Shown in pieces: positions 33,387 through 42,194 of a DNA stretch of 64,000 nt. Every line of letters begins with the position of its first letter. Positions within the stretch are counted from its first letter, which is position 1. Both the position numbers and the translations under genes were made by a program. Source of the DNA: UBA1738 sp045580145 (GTDB taxonomy: Bacteria > Bacillota > Clostridia > UBA1381). Under the pieces are notes generated by a model, which had not been told where the DNA came from, did not search any database, and was given only the letters and a program-made list of their open reading frames with translations. The stretch is from NCBI GenBank assembly GCA_045580145.1, contig JAZNNI010000094.1, positions 1-64,000 on the forward strand. Direction: 5' to 3'.

Positions 33387-33560
33387 TTGCAATTTAAATA
33401 AAAAAATATTATAATTGTAATATGTAAATCACTATATTTTCGCAAAGAAAAAGTCACGCTGTGCGAACGCGACTTTTTTCATAAAAATATTAAGGGGAAG
33501 GTATTTTGTAAGTCTTTCAACTTACAAGCCAATGATACCATTTTATTATGTCACCGGTAT
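33387..33560 (+). promoter_or_regulatory. Structured leader of the NusG_II/Gx-transporter operon (candidate attenuator or riboswitch)
   Basis: A promoter TTGCAA, 17 nt, TATAAT (33387-33415) starts a plus-strand transcript near 33422. The terminator-like hairpin 33448-33479 (AAAAAGTC with GACTTTTT, then T) competes with an upstream pairing, TTCGCA (33439-33444) with TGCGAA (33462-33467). Further on, GGTAT (33500) and ATACC (33535) close a stem that contains the 8-bp hairpin TTGTAAGT/ACTTACAA. The same ATACC can instead pair with a second GGTAT (33556). Mutually exclusive folds in a long leader are typical of attenuators. I match it to no known riboswitch class. Confidence 0.5.
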
Positions 33561-33609
33561 GAACTAATTGTGAAATTATTGTAAACAATGAAAGGATGTA
33601 TATAGTATA

Positions 33610-33957
33610 ATGAAAAAAAGAGATTTTATACTGATAATCACAGTTATTTCTATCAGTATTATTCTTTCTCTACTGCTTTTTTTTAATACAAAAAAAGGTA
33701 ATACTGCCGTAATATACGTAAATGGCGAAAAATATTGTGAAGCAGATATTTTAAAAGACAGCGAAATCAATATATTCGACACAAACACTGCAGTAATTGA
33801 AAATGGAGAAATTTATATGAAATCATCTACCTGTCCTGATAAGCTATGCATTCGCCAAGGTAAGATTTCTAATAACTCAAAAAAGATAATATGCCTTCCA
33901 AACAAGGTTGTAATTGAAGTGAAGGCTAAATCCGATATAGATGCGGTGGTGAGATAA
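33610..33957 (+). CDS. NusG domain II-containing protein
   Basis: The 115-residue protein has an N-terminal membrane anchor (FILIITVISISIILSLLLFF, 6-25) and an extracytoplasmic NusG_II-like beta domain. It has the family Cys motif STCPDKLCIRQGKISN near 76 and KKIICLPNKVVIEV near 95. In Clostridia this family is usually next to a Gx-transporter gene, as here, where the stop and start codons overlap (TAATG). The role is not established; electron transfer or flavin-related membrane functions have been suggested by context. Confidence 0.85.
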   Translation: MKKRDFILIITVISISIILSLLLFFNTKKGNTAVIYVNGEKYCEADILKDSEINIFDTNTAVIENGEIYMKSSTCPDKLCIRQGKISNNSKKIICLPNKVVIEVKAKSDIDAVVR

Positions 33958-34448
33958 TGAACTCAAGAAAAATTGCATATATTTCCCTTCTTTCTGCATT
34001 ATCGATAATATTTGGATATATTGAGAGTCTCTTTCCGGCATTTATTGCAATCCCAGGCATCAAGCTTGGCATTTCAAATATTGTCATCCTCTTTGCCTTG
34101 TTTTTTTTGGATAAGCCTTCGGTTTTTCTTATAGTGCTGGTAAAAGTAACGGTTACTGCACTTCTTTTCAGCGGTATGAATATGTTTTTTTATTCTATTT
34201 CAGGCGGAATTTTTAGTTTTATCGCTATGAGCATTTTTAAAAGATATAATTTCAGTATATATGGCATAAGTATGGCCGGCGGTGTTTTTCATAATTTAGG
34301 TCAGATTATTACGGCATCTATAATGCTTGACACATACTCGGTTATATACTATTTGCCAATACTTTTGATTTCTGGTCTTTTGGTAGGATATATTATTGGT
34401 GCTGTTTGCAATATAATAGTGTCGCGTTTTAAAAATTTCACACTTTAA
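33957..34448 (+). CDS. Gx transporter family protein (annotated elsewhere as heptaprenyl diphosphate synthase component I)
   Basis: The 163-residue, five- to six-helix membrane protein resembles ECF-type substrate-binding proteins. It begins RKIAYISLLSALSIIFGYIE and contains FPAFIAIPGIKLGISNIVIL near 27, the family signature. The old name from PF07456 reflects a distant link to HepS, but no prenyl synthase gene is here. The structured leader and the NusG_II partner imply uptake of a regulated small molecule or a cofactor; the substrate is unknown. A bidirectional terminator follows. Confidence 0.8.
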   Translation: MNSRKIAYISLLSALSIIFGYIESLFPAFIAIPGIKLGISNIVILFALFFLDKPSVFLIVLVKVTVTALLFSGMNMFFYSISGGIFSFIAMSIFKRYNFSIYGISMAGGVFHNLGQIITASIMLDTYSVIYYLPILLISGLLVGYIIGAVCNIIVSRFKNFTL

Positions 34449-34473
34449 AAGAAGCTGCATCGCAGCTTCTTTT
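34447..34473. terminator. Bidirectional terminator between the Gx-transporter and SLH genes
   Basis: AAAAGAAGCTGC pairs with GCAGCTTCTTTT over 12 bp with a 3-nt loop, ATC. It overlaps both stop codons. Confidence 0.9.
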
Positions 34474-36812
34474 TAGTTAGTTTTTATCGTAAGAACTCGT
34501 ACAATTCCACCATTTGAAACAGATTTGTCAGAGTATGCAGAAACTTGTGAAATATTTTTCATAACCGAAAGCTCATCAACCGTTATTTTTCGAATATTTG
34601 TAAGCGAAGTAATATCTGCTATCACAACATTATCATCCATTCTATAAATATTTCCATCGAGCATAATCCTGCTGCCCTCAACAGCTCCTATTTTAGATGC
34701 AGATTCAATTTTAACCAATGAAACAATATCACTAACCGCTCCATTTGTAGTTTTGAAGCCCACTCCTGCACCGATAGATGTTGTAATCTTCGCAGAATCT
34801 CCTATTGAATAATTTTTAATTGCATCCTCCGCAAAAATTTTATATCCTGTAACTGTGTCATTTCTCTTTTCAAAACCGGTTATAACACCATATTCATAAG
34901 TATTTTCAAAATTTTTTACGTACAAAATAGCAATATCTCCAAAGGCATTCGCAGAGACTGCATTCAAAATCTGACCTTGCAACAATTCCTTAGCTGTAAT
35001 CCTATCAAAATCAAGTAGTTCACAAGTTGCAGCACTCGAATCATCAGATGATGTGCGTTGTATAATGACTGCATCTTTTAAAAGATATCTGCTTCCAATT
35101 TTTCTATCATCAACATCAATCTTGCCTGCATATTTTGAAGCCTCCGAAAAACTCTGTCTTGTAAGCTTTGCCTTTCCGCTTTCATATGAAATACGCATAA
35201 AGTCTCCGGAATTATCCTTATATAGCTTATCCGTAACAATTTCGTGAATTTCGCCGTCAGGCATAAACATTTTTGTCACAAATTCAGTATTTCCTTCATT
35301 CATTCCTTCAGTAGCAGTTTTTAGTGAAGATGAGAGCACTACTCCATAACCAAAATAATCAAAAGAGACAGAATTGTCGGTTACAAATACAATCTTGTCA
35401 TTCTTTCCAAGAATAAGGGTAACCTTATCTCCTATATCAAAAGCTCCGATTGAAGCATCAAGCTTGCTTGTAGCCGCCTGATATCCTATCTCATACGACT
35501 TTCCGCCTACAATAATACTTTCCACATACGCTTTTGATGGATAAGCCTCATAGTATGTGCCGGTCACCTTCTTTGAGTAAACCTCCATTGTGTTTGTTTT
35601 TGTATTATAATACACAACATCATTTGCCTTAATATCTGATAAGCTTGCACCCTCACCATTACGATATACAGTGAGGTTAGTCTTATTTATAGCAATTCCT
35701 TCGAGGCTATCTGAATTGCTCGAATAATTATGAGTTGTTAAAACAGGGTCTATATCGCTACTACTTCCAACCACAGCAATATTCCATAGTCCGTCATTAT
35801 TTCCATAGAATGTAATATCTGTACCATTCGTTATTTGTCCTTTTGCAGAAGCAAATGTCATTTTGCTGTTTCCGTAGTAAGTGACAAAATCGTTATCTGC
35901 CTTATATGTTCCCTTTCTGCCATCTAATGTCGTATATTCGATTGTATTTTCTGTAAGCCTATTTACGGTAGCCGTCTCAGAATATATACCTTTTGCATTT
36001 TCATAGGATTTTAACGTGGCAAGATATCCATTTTTATCCACAACCGCATATTCAAAAATATCTCCTGCACCTGCAGGTATTTGAGTTTTTTCAATGTATG
36101 TAGTTGCATTATTTAGTTTCAAATTACCGGCAAGCACACTTATATTATCACTTTCAGAATCTTTGTCAAGTATCAAAGCATCATCAAGCACCATATATCC
36201 CAAAGTTTCTATATATGTATCTACGGATGCATTATTCCCAGGTTTTGCAAACAATGTCCTGTCGGTCAAAATAGCTGCCGTTGCTCTCGTAAGCGGTGCA
36301 TCAGAAGGTAAGCCTATTCCATTGGTTATTCCAATAGATTTTGCTGCACTTACATAATTATCAGGCCAATAATATCCTACTATGCTTTCATCATAGCCTA
36401 TCGTCCTAAGAAGTATTGTAAGCGCTTCTGAGAGACTTATTGTTTTATTCGGTCTGAATGAACCGTCGGAGTATCCCGATAATATATCCTTGCTGACCGC
36501 ATAATTTATGTATGGTGCGGCCCAATTCCCTGCTTCAACGTCAAAAAATCCTGATGAAAAGGCAGACATACTCGCTTCTTCATCCTTATCCATCATACAT
36601 ACAACAATTTTTGTAAACTCAGCTCTTGTAATACTGTTATCCGGACGAAATGTTCCGTCATCATAACCACTTAGTATTCCAAGATCCTGAAGCCTCAAAG
36701 CTGACAGGTAATAATTATCTGATTCATTTGTATCCGTGTATGCTGCGTTTGTTATAGGCACTATACCTACCATAACAGTAATTACGAGTACAAAACTTAA
36801 AATTTTTTTCAT
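34473..36812 (-). CDS. S-layer homology (SLH) domain surface protein
   Basis: The 779-residue protein has a signal peptide (MKKILSFVLVITVMVGIVPI, cleaved near 23) and three SLH repeats (about 25-200): LGILSGYDDGTFRPDNSITR, ILSGYSDGSFRPNKTISLSE and a weaker third. A long beta-rich region with no family I recognise follows. SLH repeats bind pyruvylated secondary wall polymers. It lies 23 nt after the ABC permease gene on the same strand with its own SD (AAAGGATTGAGAAA), so it appears to be the last gene of the exporter operon. Being co-transcribed with a MacAB-like exporter is unusual and suggests a partner outside the membrane. Confidence 0.9.
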   Translation of the reverse strand: MKKILSFVLVITVMVGIVPITNAAYTDTNESDNYYLSALRLQDLGILSGYDDGTFRPDNSITRAEFTKIVVCMMDKDEEASMSAFSSGFFDVEAGNWAAPYINYAVSKDILSGYSDGSFRPNKTISLSEALTILLRTIGYDESIVGYYWPDNYVSAAKSIGITNGIGLPSDAPLTRATAAILTDRTLFAKPGNNASVDTYIETLGYMVLDDALILDKDSESDNISVLAGNLKLNNATTYIEKTQIPAGAGDIFEYAVVDKNGYLATLKSYENAKGIYSETATVNRLTENTIEYTTLDGRKGTYKADNDFVTYYGNSKMTFASAKGQITNGTDITFYGNNDGLWNIAVVGSSSDIDPVLTTHNYSSNSDSLEGIAINKTNLTVYRNGEGASLSDIKANDVVYYNTKTNTMEVYSKKVTGTYYEAYPSKAYVESIIVGGKSYEIGYQAATSKLDASIGAFDIGDKVTLILGKNDKIVFVTDNSVSFDYFGYGVVLSSSLKTATEGMNEGNTEFVTKMFMPDGEIHEIVTDKLYKDNSGDFMRISYESGKAKLTRQSFSEASKYAGKIDVDDRKIGSRYLLKDAVIIQRTSSDDSSAATCELLDFDRITAKELLQGQILNAVSANAFGDIAILYVKNFENTYEYGVITGFEKRNDTVTGYKIFAEDAIKNYSIGDSAKITTSIGAGVGFKTTNGAVSDIVSLVKIESASKIGAVEGSRIMLDGNIYRMDDNVVIADITSLTNIRKITVDELSVMKNISQVSAYSDKSVSNGGIVRVLTIKTN

Positions 36813-36835
36813 TTTCTCAATCCTTTCAAAGAGAA

Positions 36836-38029
36836 TTATTCCGAACGCAAAGCATCAATTGGATGGAGTCTTGCGGCTTTTTTTGCCGGTGCTATACCAA
36901 AGAAAATTCCAATTATGAGCGAGAAGGAAAAACTAAGCAAAATCATACTTCCTTTTGCCACAAAAGTCATATTTATCATAGCACATACCAATCGCCCAAC
37001 CAAAATTCCGAAAACAATTCCAAATACTCCCCCCATCGCACTCAGTATTGTTGATTCGACCAAAAACTGCAAGAGGATGTCGTTTGTTCTTGCTCCAATC
37101 GCCTTTCGAATACCAATTTCTCTTGTTCTTTCGCTTACTGAAACTGTCATTATATTCATAATTCCTATTCCGCCGACTATTAAAGAAATAGCCGCAATTC
37201 CAGCGAGCATTGTAGTCATCGTTCCCATAATCTCATCCACTATATCAACAATTTCCGCAACGCTGCTTACAGAAAAACCTGTATCTGTTCCAAGCTCATC
37301 TGTTATATACTCTTCGAGCGCAGAAACTGCCTCATCAACCGTTTCCTCTGATGTCGCGCTAAAATAATATGTTGATATATTTTTGTTTTTTAAAAAACGT
37401 ATCGCCGTTGTATACGGGATTGTTACTGCATTATCGCCCGAGTTTTCGGTTGAATTTCCTATTTCTTCAAACACACCTACAATTTTAAACTGTCTTCCGT
37501 TTAATTTGATTGTTTGCCCGACAGGATTAGCACCTCCGAAATATTCCTGAACTATATATGTACCAACAACGCATACATATGAACGATTTGTTATATCATA
37601 GTCAGAAATATACCTGCCCCACATAATATTAGGCTCTTTAATATCTGCATAAGTTGAGTCATATGCCGAAAGCCTTGTCATTGTGTTTTTATTTCCGTGC
37701 TTCATTGATACATTGCCTGAAATTGCCGGTGACATTGCTTCAACCAGTTTAGGATTCTCATCTAAAAATTCCTGCATACTGTCGATGCTTATTGCGCGTG
37801 TCGAACCTCCCCAGCCACCACGAGACATAGAGACCGTGATAAGCTTTGTCCCCATAGATGACAAAGAGTCAGTTATAGTCGAGGTAGCTCCCTCACCTAT
37901 TCCGGTTAGTATTATAACAGAAGAAACACCTATAATGACTCCGAGCATTGTCAGTGCTGAGCGACCTTTATTTCCCATAATACTCTTTATTGACATTTTA
38001 AAGGACTGCGAAAGCTTAGAAAAATTCAT
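36836..38029 (-). CDS. MacB-like ABC transporter permease
   Basis: The 397-residue protein has the MacB/FtsX layout: helix 1 near 22-45 (ALTMLGVIIGVSSVIILTG), a large extracytoplasmic MacB_PCD domain (about 50-270) and three C-terminal helices, with VSERTREIGIRKAIGARTND at about 305-325. It forms a mechanotransmission exporter with the ATPase (4-nt ATGA overlap) and the adaptor upstream. Substrates of such systems in Gram-positive bacteria are peptides, lipids or cell-wall drugs. Confidence 0.92.
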   Translation of the reverse strand: MNFSKLSQSFKMSIKSIMGNKGRSALTMLGVIIGVSSVIILTGIGEGATSTITDSLSSMGTKLITVSMSRGGWGGSTRAISIDSMQEFLDENPKLVEAMSPAISGNVSMKHGNKNTMTRLSAYDSTYADIKEPNIMWGRYISDYDITNRSYVCVVGTYIVQEYFGGANPVGQTIKLNGRQFKIVGVFEEIGNSTENSGDNAVTIPYTTAIRFLKNKNISTYYFSATSEETVDEAVSALEEYITDELGTDTGFSVSSVAEIVDIVDEIMGTMTTMLAGIAAISLIVGGIGIMNIMTVSVSERTREIGIRKAIGARTNDILLQFLVESTILSAMGGVFGIVFGILVGRLVCAMINMTFVAKGSMILLSFSFSLIIGIFFGIAPAKKAARLHPIDALRSE

Positions 38030-38865
38030 TCTTCCGCACCTCCCTTTAAATCTTCATTTAATAAGGTATTTATATAGATTTCTTTTTCATTATTTGCTTC
38101 TTTTAGGTCAGCCTCCAAATCGGCAGTCTTTCCATTTTCATTGTCACCAAGTGCAGAACCTTTAATGTTGCTTGCATCGGCACGATCGTGCTTATTGTCT
38201 ATATCACTCGTGATTTTTCCATCGCGGATTGTGATAATCCGTTCTGCCTGCTTTGCAATATTCAGGTCGTGGGTTATTATAACGACAGTATTTCCGTCCT
38301 TATGCAAATCGTGAAGCATCTGCATAATTTCAACACCCGATTTCGAATCAAGCGCTCCTGTGGGTTCATCCGCTAAAATTAATGATGGATTTGCAGAAAG
38401 AGCACGTGCCACAGACACTCTTTGCTGCTGTCCTCCTGAAAGTTCGGTTGGCTTATGATGAATTTTATCCAAAAGTCCCACCCTTTCAAGTGCCTTTTTT
38501 GCCATTTCTTCGCGCTTCGTTGCAGGTATACCCCTGTAAATAAGAGGAAGCTCTACATTTTCAAAAGCCGAAAGCTTTGACAAAAGATTGTATTGCTGAA
38601 ATATAAATCCAATCTTTTTATTTCTAAGATCCGCAAGCTGATTATCGCTCATCTTGCTCCCCTCTACACCATCAATCCAATATCGTCCGCTTGTCGGGAC
38701 ATCAAGGCATCCTATCATATTCATCAAAGTAGACTTTCCCGAGCCGGATGGACCAATTATTGAAACAAATTCGTGCGGCTTAATATGCAAAGTTACTCCA
38801 TCCAAGGCGTGAACATCGGTGTCACCCATTTTATAAATTTTTGTTATTTCTTCTAATCTTATCAT
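38026..38865 (-). CDS. MacB/LolD-type ABC transporter ATP-binding protein
   Basis: The 279-residue ATPase has Walker A IGPSGSGKSTLMNMIG near 37, the Q-loop FIFQQYNLLSKLSAFENV near 88, signature ELSGGQQQRVSVARAL near 140 and Walker B LILADEPTGALDSKSG near 162. After the normal end near 225 comes a charged extension of about 50 residues (LEADLKEANNEKEIY) that most family members lack. It starts 16 nt after the adaptor gene and overlaps the permease. Confidence 0.94.
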   Translation of the reverse strand: MIRLEEITKIYKMGDTDVHALDGVTLHIKPHEFVSIIGPSGSGKSTLMNMIGCLDVPTSGRYWIDGVEGSKMSDNQLADLRNKKIGFIFQQYNLLSKLSAFENVELPLIYRGIPATKREEMAKKALERVGLLDKIHHKPTELSGGQQQRVSVARALSANPSLILADEPTGALDSKSGVEIMQMLHDLHKDGNTVVIITHDLNIAKQAERIITIRDGKITSDIDNKHDRADASNIKGSALGDNENGKTADLEADLKEANNEKEIYINTLLNEDLKGGAEE

Positions 38866-38881
38866 ATAGGCTCATCCTTTA

Positions 38882-40666
38882 TCACATACCGCCGCGGTTT
38901 CCAGTCATTCCTCCGGATGGCATTCCGCCGCCCATACCACCTGGCATTCCGCCCATTCCTCCGGATGGCATTCCGCCCATCATCATATTACTTCTTCCGG
39001 AAGAATTAGCAGATTGCTTATAAATGGCATCGCCCTCTGAAAGACCACTTATGATTTCGGTATAGTCCTCATTTGATATACCTATCTTAACTTCGACAGT
39101 TCTATATCCATCAGGTGCCTCCGGAATCATTTTGTCAGCATTTGGTATTGTCCCTTTATTTTCACTATCAGGCATTCCATCTTGCGATGGTTTCATATCA
39201 TTATTTGGCATTTTTTTATCTTTTCGAGAATCTGCTTTTTTATCCTCCTTTACAAATACAAAGCTTTTTCCCATAATAGTTTTTACATCTTCTGTCGGCA
39301 CCATCAAGACATTTGTTGCCGATTCAATTATTATCTCAGCATCTATGTTCATACTTGGTCTTAAATTTCCCGGCTCCGGTATTTCAACCTCTGCCGAATA
39401 AGTAGTAACACCATTTTGGGCAGTCCCCTCAACAGAGACATTTGTTATTACACCCTTAAATTTTTCATCCGGAAGAGCATCGCAAGTAATTGAGACTTCT
39501 TGCCCTTTTCTAACCTTGCTTATGTCTAGCTCGTCTATTTCAAGCTCAAACTTAAGCTTTGAAATATCTGCCACAACCATCATTGATGTTTGGGAATTTG
39601 TTTTGTCGATAGCATCTCCGGCTTTTGAATTTTTCGTAATAACTGTCCCGTTTATCGGAGATTTTATATTATAATTTTCCAAATCCTTCTCAGTCTGTCG
39701 CATTGATAAATTTGCACTTCTATATGACAGAGTGCTGTCTGCAATTTTCTTATCAATATTTTCACTTGTAAGCGTCGCAATTACTGTCCCTTTTTTGACA
39801 AATTCTCCATTAGAATAATAAATTTTTGAAACAGTACCCTCAGTTTCAGTTACAACAGAGCTTGTTGCAGCATTTGAAACTGTACCGCTTCCCGGACTTA
39901 TGTATGTACCGACACTTCCACCGACTTCCATCCCTGCAAAAAAAGCACCGGGATTTTTAAACTCTATTTTCACATCATACACTAAAGAGCCATCCTTACT
40001 TGCATAAGAAGATGTTGCTTTATGTATAACAGTTCCGGAAACACTACTCATATGCTTTGAGCTTGTTATGGTTGCACTATCACCAATATTTATATTACTG
40101 ATTTGCGCTTGCGTAAAGGGTAATACAACCTCTAAAATTGTCGTGTTATCAATGGTGGCAATTTTTGTCCCGTTCGTTACCTCATCCCCAACTTTAACAA
40201 CAAGTCCTGAAATAATCCCATCATTTTTTGCCTTTAAAGTAAGTTTTTCGCTTTCCTTCATCGCATCCAGGTAACTATTCTCACTCTGCTGCATAGAAAT
40301 TCTTTGACGTTCTACTGTCAAATCAGTATCAGAAGCATCAAACATATATAACACATCATCCTTTTGAACTGCGTCTCCCACCTCATACGGACAATATATG
40401 ATATCTCCGCTCACTTTCGGGATTATCTCAAACCTTTCATACGGCTGTACTGCCGCACTCCCTGAAATTATAACCTCAATATTTCCTCTTGTTACAACAT
40501 CATCAGCACGTACAATATTCATCGCATCTTTCTTCCTATTTGAAAAAAAACCACCAGCTATTGTAATGATTAAAATTGCCGCCACAAGAATGATGACCTT
40601 TTTCTTTGTAGGTTTTGTCCACTTTTTTAATTTTTCCTTTGCGAAAAATTCTTTTGCTCTTCTCAA
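38882..40666 (-). CDS. MacA/HlyD-type efflux periplasmic adaptor protein
   Basis: The 594-residue protein has a membrane anchor near 24-43 (KVIILVAAILIITIAGGFF). It has two lipoyl/barrel-sandwich segments (for example SGLVVKVGDEVTNGTKIATI near 150 and FVKKGTVIATLTSENIDKKI near 292), a beta-barrel domain (GQEVSITCDALPDEKF near 390) and a membrane-proximal domain ending VEVKIGISNEDYTEIISGL. The tail (about 555-594) is almost only Gly, Met, Pro and Ser, in repeats like GGMPSGGMGGM. The start is TTG at 40666 with GGAGGCG upstream. It is the first gene of the exporter operon. Confidence 0.9.
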   Translation of the reverse strand: MRRAKEFFAKEKLKKWTKPTKKKVIILVAAILIITIAGGFFSNRKKDAMNIVRADDVVTRGNIEVIISGSAAVQPYERFEIIPKVSGDIIYCPYEVGDAVQKDDVLYMFDASDTDLTVERQRISMQQSENSYLDAMKESEKLTLKAKNDGIISGLVVKVGDEVTNGTKIATIDNTTILEVVLPFTQAQISNINIGDSATITSSKHMSSVSGTVIHKATSSYASKDGSLVYDVKIEFKNPGAFFAGMEVGGSVGTYISPGSGTVSNAATSSVVTETEGTVSKIYYSNGEFVKKGTVIATLTSENIDKKIADSTLSYRSANLSMRQTEKDLENYNIKSPINGTVITKNSKAGDAIDKTNSQTSMMVVADISKLKFELEIDELDISKVRKGQEVSITCDALPDEKFKGVITNVSVEGTAQNGVTTYSAEVEIPEPGNLRPSMNIDAEIIIESATNVLMVPTEDVKTIMGKSFVFVKEDKKADSRKDKKMPNNDMKPSQDGMPDSENKGTIPNADKMIPEAPDGYRTVEVKIGISNEDYTEIISGLSEGDAIYKQSANSSGRSNMMMGGMPSGGMGGMPGGMGGGMPSGGMTGNRGGM

Positions 40667-40770
40667 AAAAACGCCTCCCTATCCAAATCTAACCATATTA
40701 TAGCAACAAAATATTATTTTCATATGTATATCCTGTAAACAATTTGTGAATAATTAATCAAAAAATAAAA

Positions 40771-40806
40771 AATCTCCTATAGCTTTTAATTATACTATAA
40801 GAGATT
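40771..40806 (-). terminator. Terminator of the nine-gene catabolic operon
   Basis: On the minus strand AATCTC-TATAG pairs with CTATA-GAGATT with one G-U wobble (12 positions), followed by a T-rich tail. It lies 36 nt after the etfBA stop codon. Confidence 0.8.
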
Positions 40807-40841
40807 ATTTTTTTCAATCCTTCTTTTTAAGATAGTGTCGA

Positions 40842-42194
40842 CTAAAAACGACTCACAATCCCAAAATCAGCATACTCAAAAATTCTTGCATCCTTATCTG
40901 GGTTTATTGCAATAACAACATCCGCACCCTCGATTGCACAAGTATGGTGAACAGCTCCAGAAATTCCGATTGCAATATAAATCTTTGGACTCACAGTCTT
41001 GCCAGTAAGACCGATTTGCATATCGTAAGGTGCGCCGTTTAAATCGACAAGTCCGCGCGATGCGCCGACTTCAGCACCGAGCTTTTCTGCCAAATCGTTT
41101 ATGGCTTCAAACCTATCTATAACACCTTTACCACCAGCCACAATTATATCACTGCTTTCAGACTTAGTTCTGACTGTTGCCATCTGCGGCAAGGTCAAGC
41201 ACTTAATTTTAGCAGTAATATTTCCGCCTTGTGCAGGTCTATACATATAAAGAGTTTCACCTTCAGCCTCGAGCATAGTGCAGTCTGCACACAATCCTGT
41301 GTTTAAAATTGCTGCGGCAACGGGAGCATTTTTTCTACCCCAGAGATCTGCGTTCCATAAAACAACTCCGGGTTTTTCAGCCTTTACCTTTTCTGTAATT
41401 TCTTCAGGGGACATTTTTTTAATCAGCACGACCTTTTCTGCAATTTCCAAGGCTTTTTCATAAACCTCATCACCAACTGCCCACGCAAGACTCAATTTTT
41501 CATTTTTTGTTTCACCTGAGACCTTTACTTTTTCCTCTTTCTTTAGCCTTTCAACCAAAGGAATAAGCTCGTCATATTCAATAAACTTACATTTTCTTTT
41601 CCCGCGCTCATTTTCAAAAGTTTTCAAAACTCTCGTAGGAGAGCCTTCAAGTCCACATCTTGAAATATCACAGCCAAGTACCGGATTATCTAAGATTCTA
41701 ACCTCGCCAATCTTTGAAAATATACTTGGAAATCTAAGTATATATCCACGTTCCAAGGTTACAAGTGCGGGGAGCTCTGTTTCTTCTTCGCCCAAACGTG
41801 TTATCGCTTTTACTATATTTTTTTCACATTCTATCGTAAGCGCATTTGTGACAAGAGAAATATCCAACATCTTTGAAAGCATAGGCCCCACCTGTGCTGT
41901 GTCGCCGTCTATACTTTGCCTACCGCAGAGGATTAAATCATATTCCATTTTCTTTATTACAGTTGACAAAATATATGATGTTGCTAAAGTGTCAGAGCCT
42001 GCAAAAGCCTTGTCGCTTAAAAGAACTACCTTTGCGCCCAGTCTTGTAAGAGGCTTTAACACTTCCTCACAGGATTTTGGCCCCATTGAAACAACCGTCA
42101 CGTCATCAGAAAGAGTCAAGGCACATTCTAAAGCTGACTGGTCAAACGGGTTAATTTCGCCTTTTACAACCTTTACACACACTAAAATTTTCAT
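40842..42194 (-). CDS. Electron transfer flavoprotein, EtfB-EtfA fusion in one chain
   Basis: The 450-residue protein joins both ETF subunits. Residues 1 to about 200 are EtfB, with KILVCVKVV at the start and GRQSIDGDTAQVGP (91-104), the AMP/FAD-binding loop. Residues about 205-450 are EtfA: VLWNADLWGRKNAPVAAAIL (288-307) with GLCADCT, RPAQGGNITAKI (329-340), then the FAD domain with GGKGV, LGAEVGASRGLVD (382-394), QIGLTGKTVSPK (403-414) and IGISGAVHH (419-427). Separate subunits are usually about 260 and 320-400 residues, so both halves are compact. ETFs shuttle electrons from flavin dehydrogenases. Here the likely donor is the GlcD/GlcF pair in the same operon. Its start overlaps the FGGY stop (ATGA). 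Confidence 0.9.
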   Translation of the reverse strand: MKILVCVKVVKGEINPFDQSALECALTLSDDVTVVSMGPKSCEEVLKPLTRLGAKVVLLSDKAFAGSDTLATSYILSTVIKKMEYDLILCGRQSIDGDTAQVGPMLSKMLDISLVTNALTIECEKNIVKAITRLGEEETELPALVTLERGYILRFPSIFSKIGEVRILDNPVLGCDISRCGLEGSPTRVLKTFENERGKRKCKFIEYDELIPLVERLKKEEKVKVSGETKNEKLSLAWAVGDEVYEKALEIAEKVVLIKKMSPEEITEKVKAEKPGVVLWNADLWGRKNAPVAAAILNTGLCADCTMLEAEGETLYMYRPAQGGNITAKIKCLTLPQMATVRTKSESSDIIVAGGKGVIDRFEAINDLAEKLGAEVGASRGLVDLNGAPYDMQIGLTGKTVSPKIYIAIGISGAVHHTCAIEGADVVIAINPDKDARIFEYADFGIVSRF

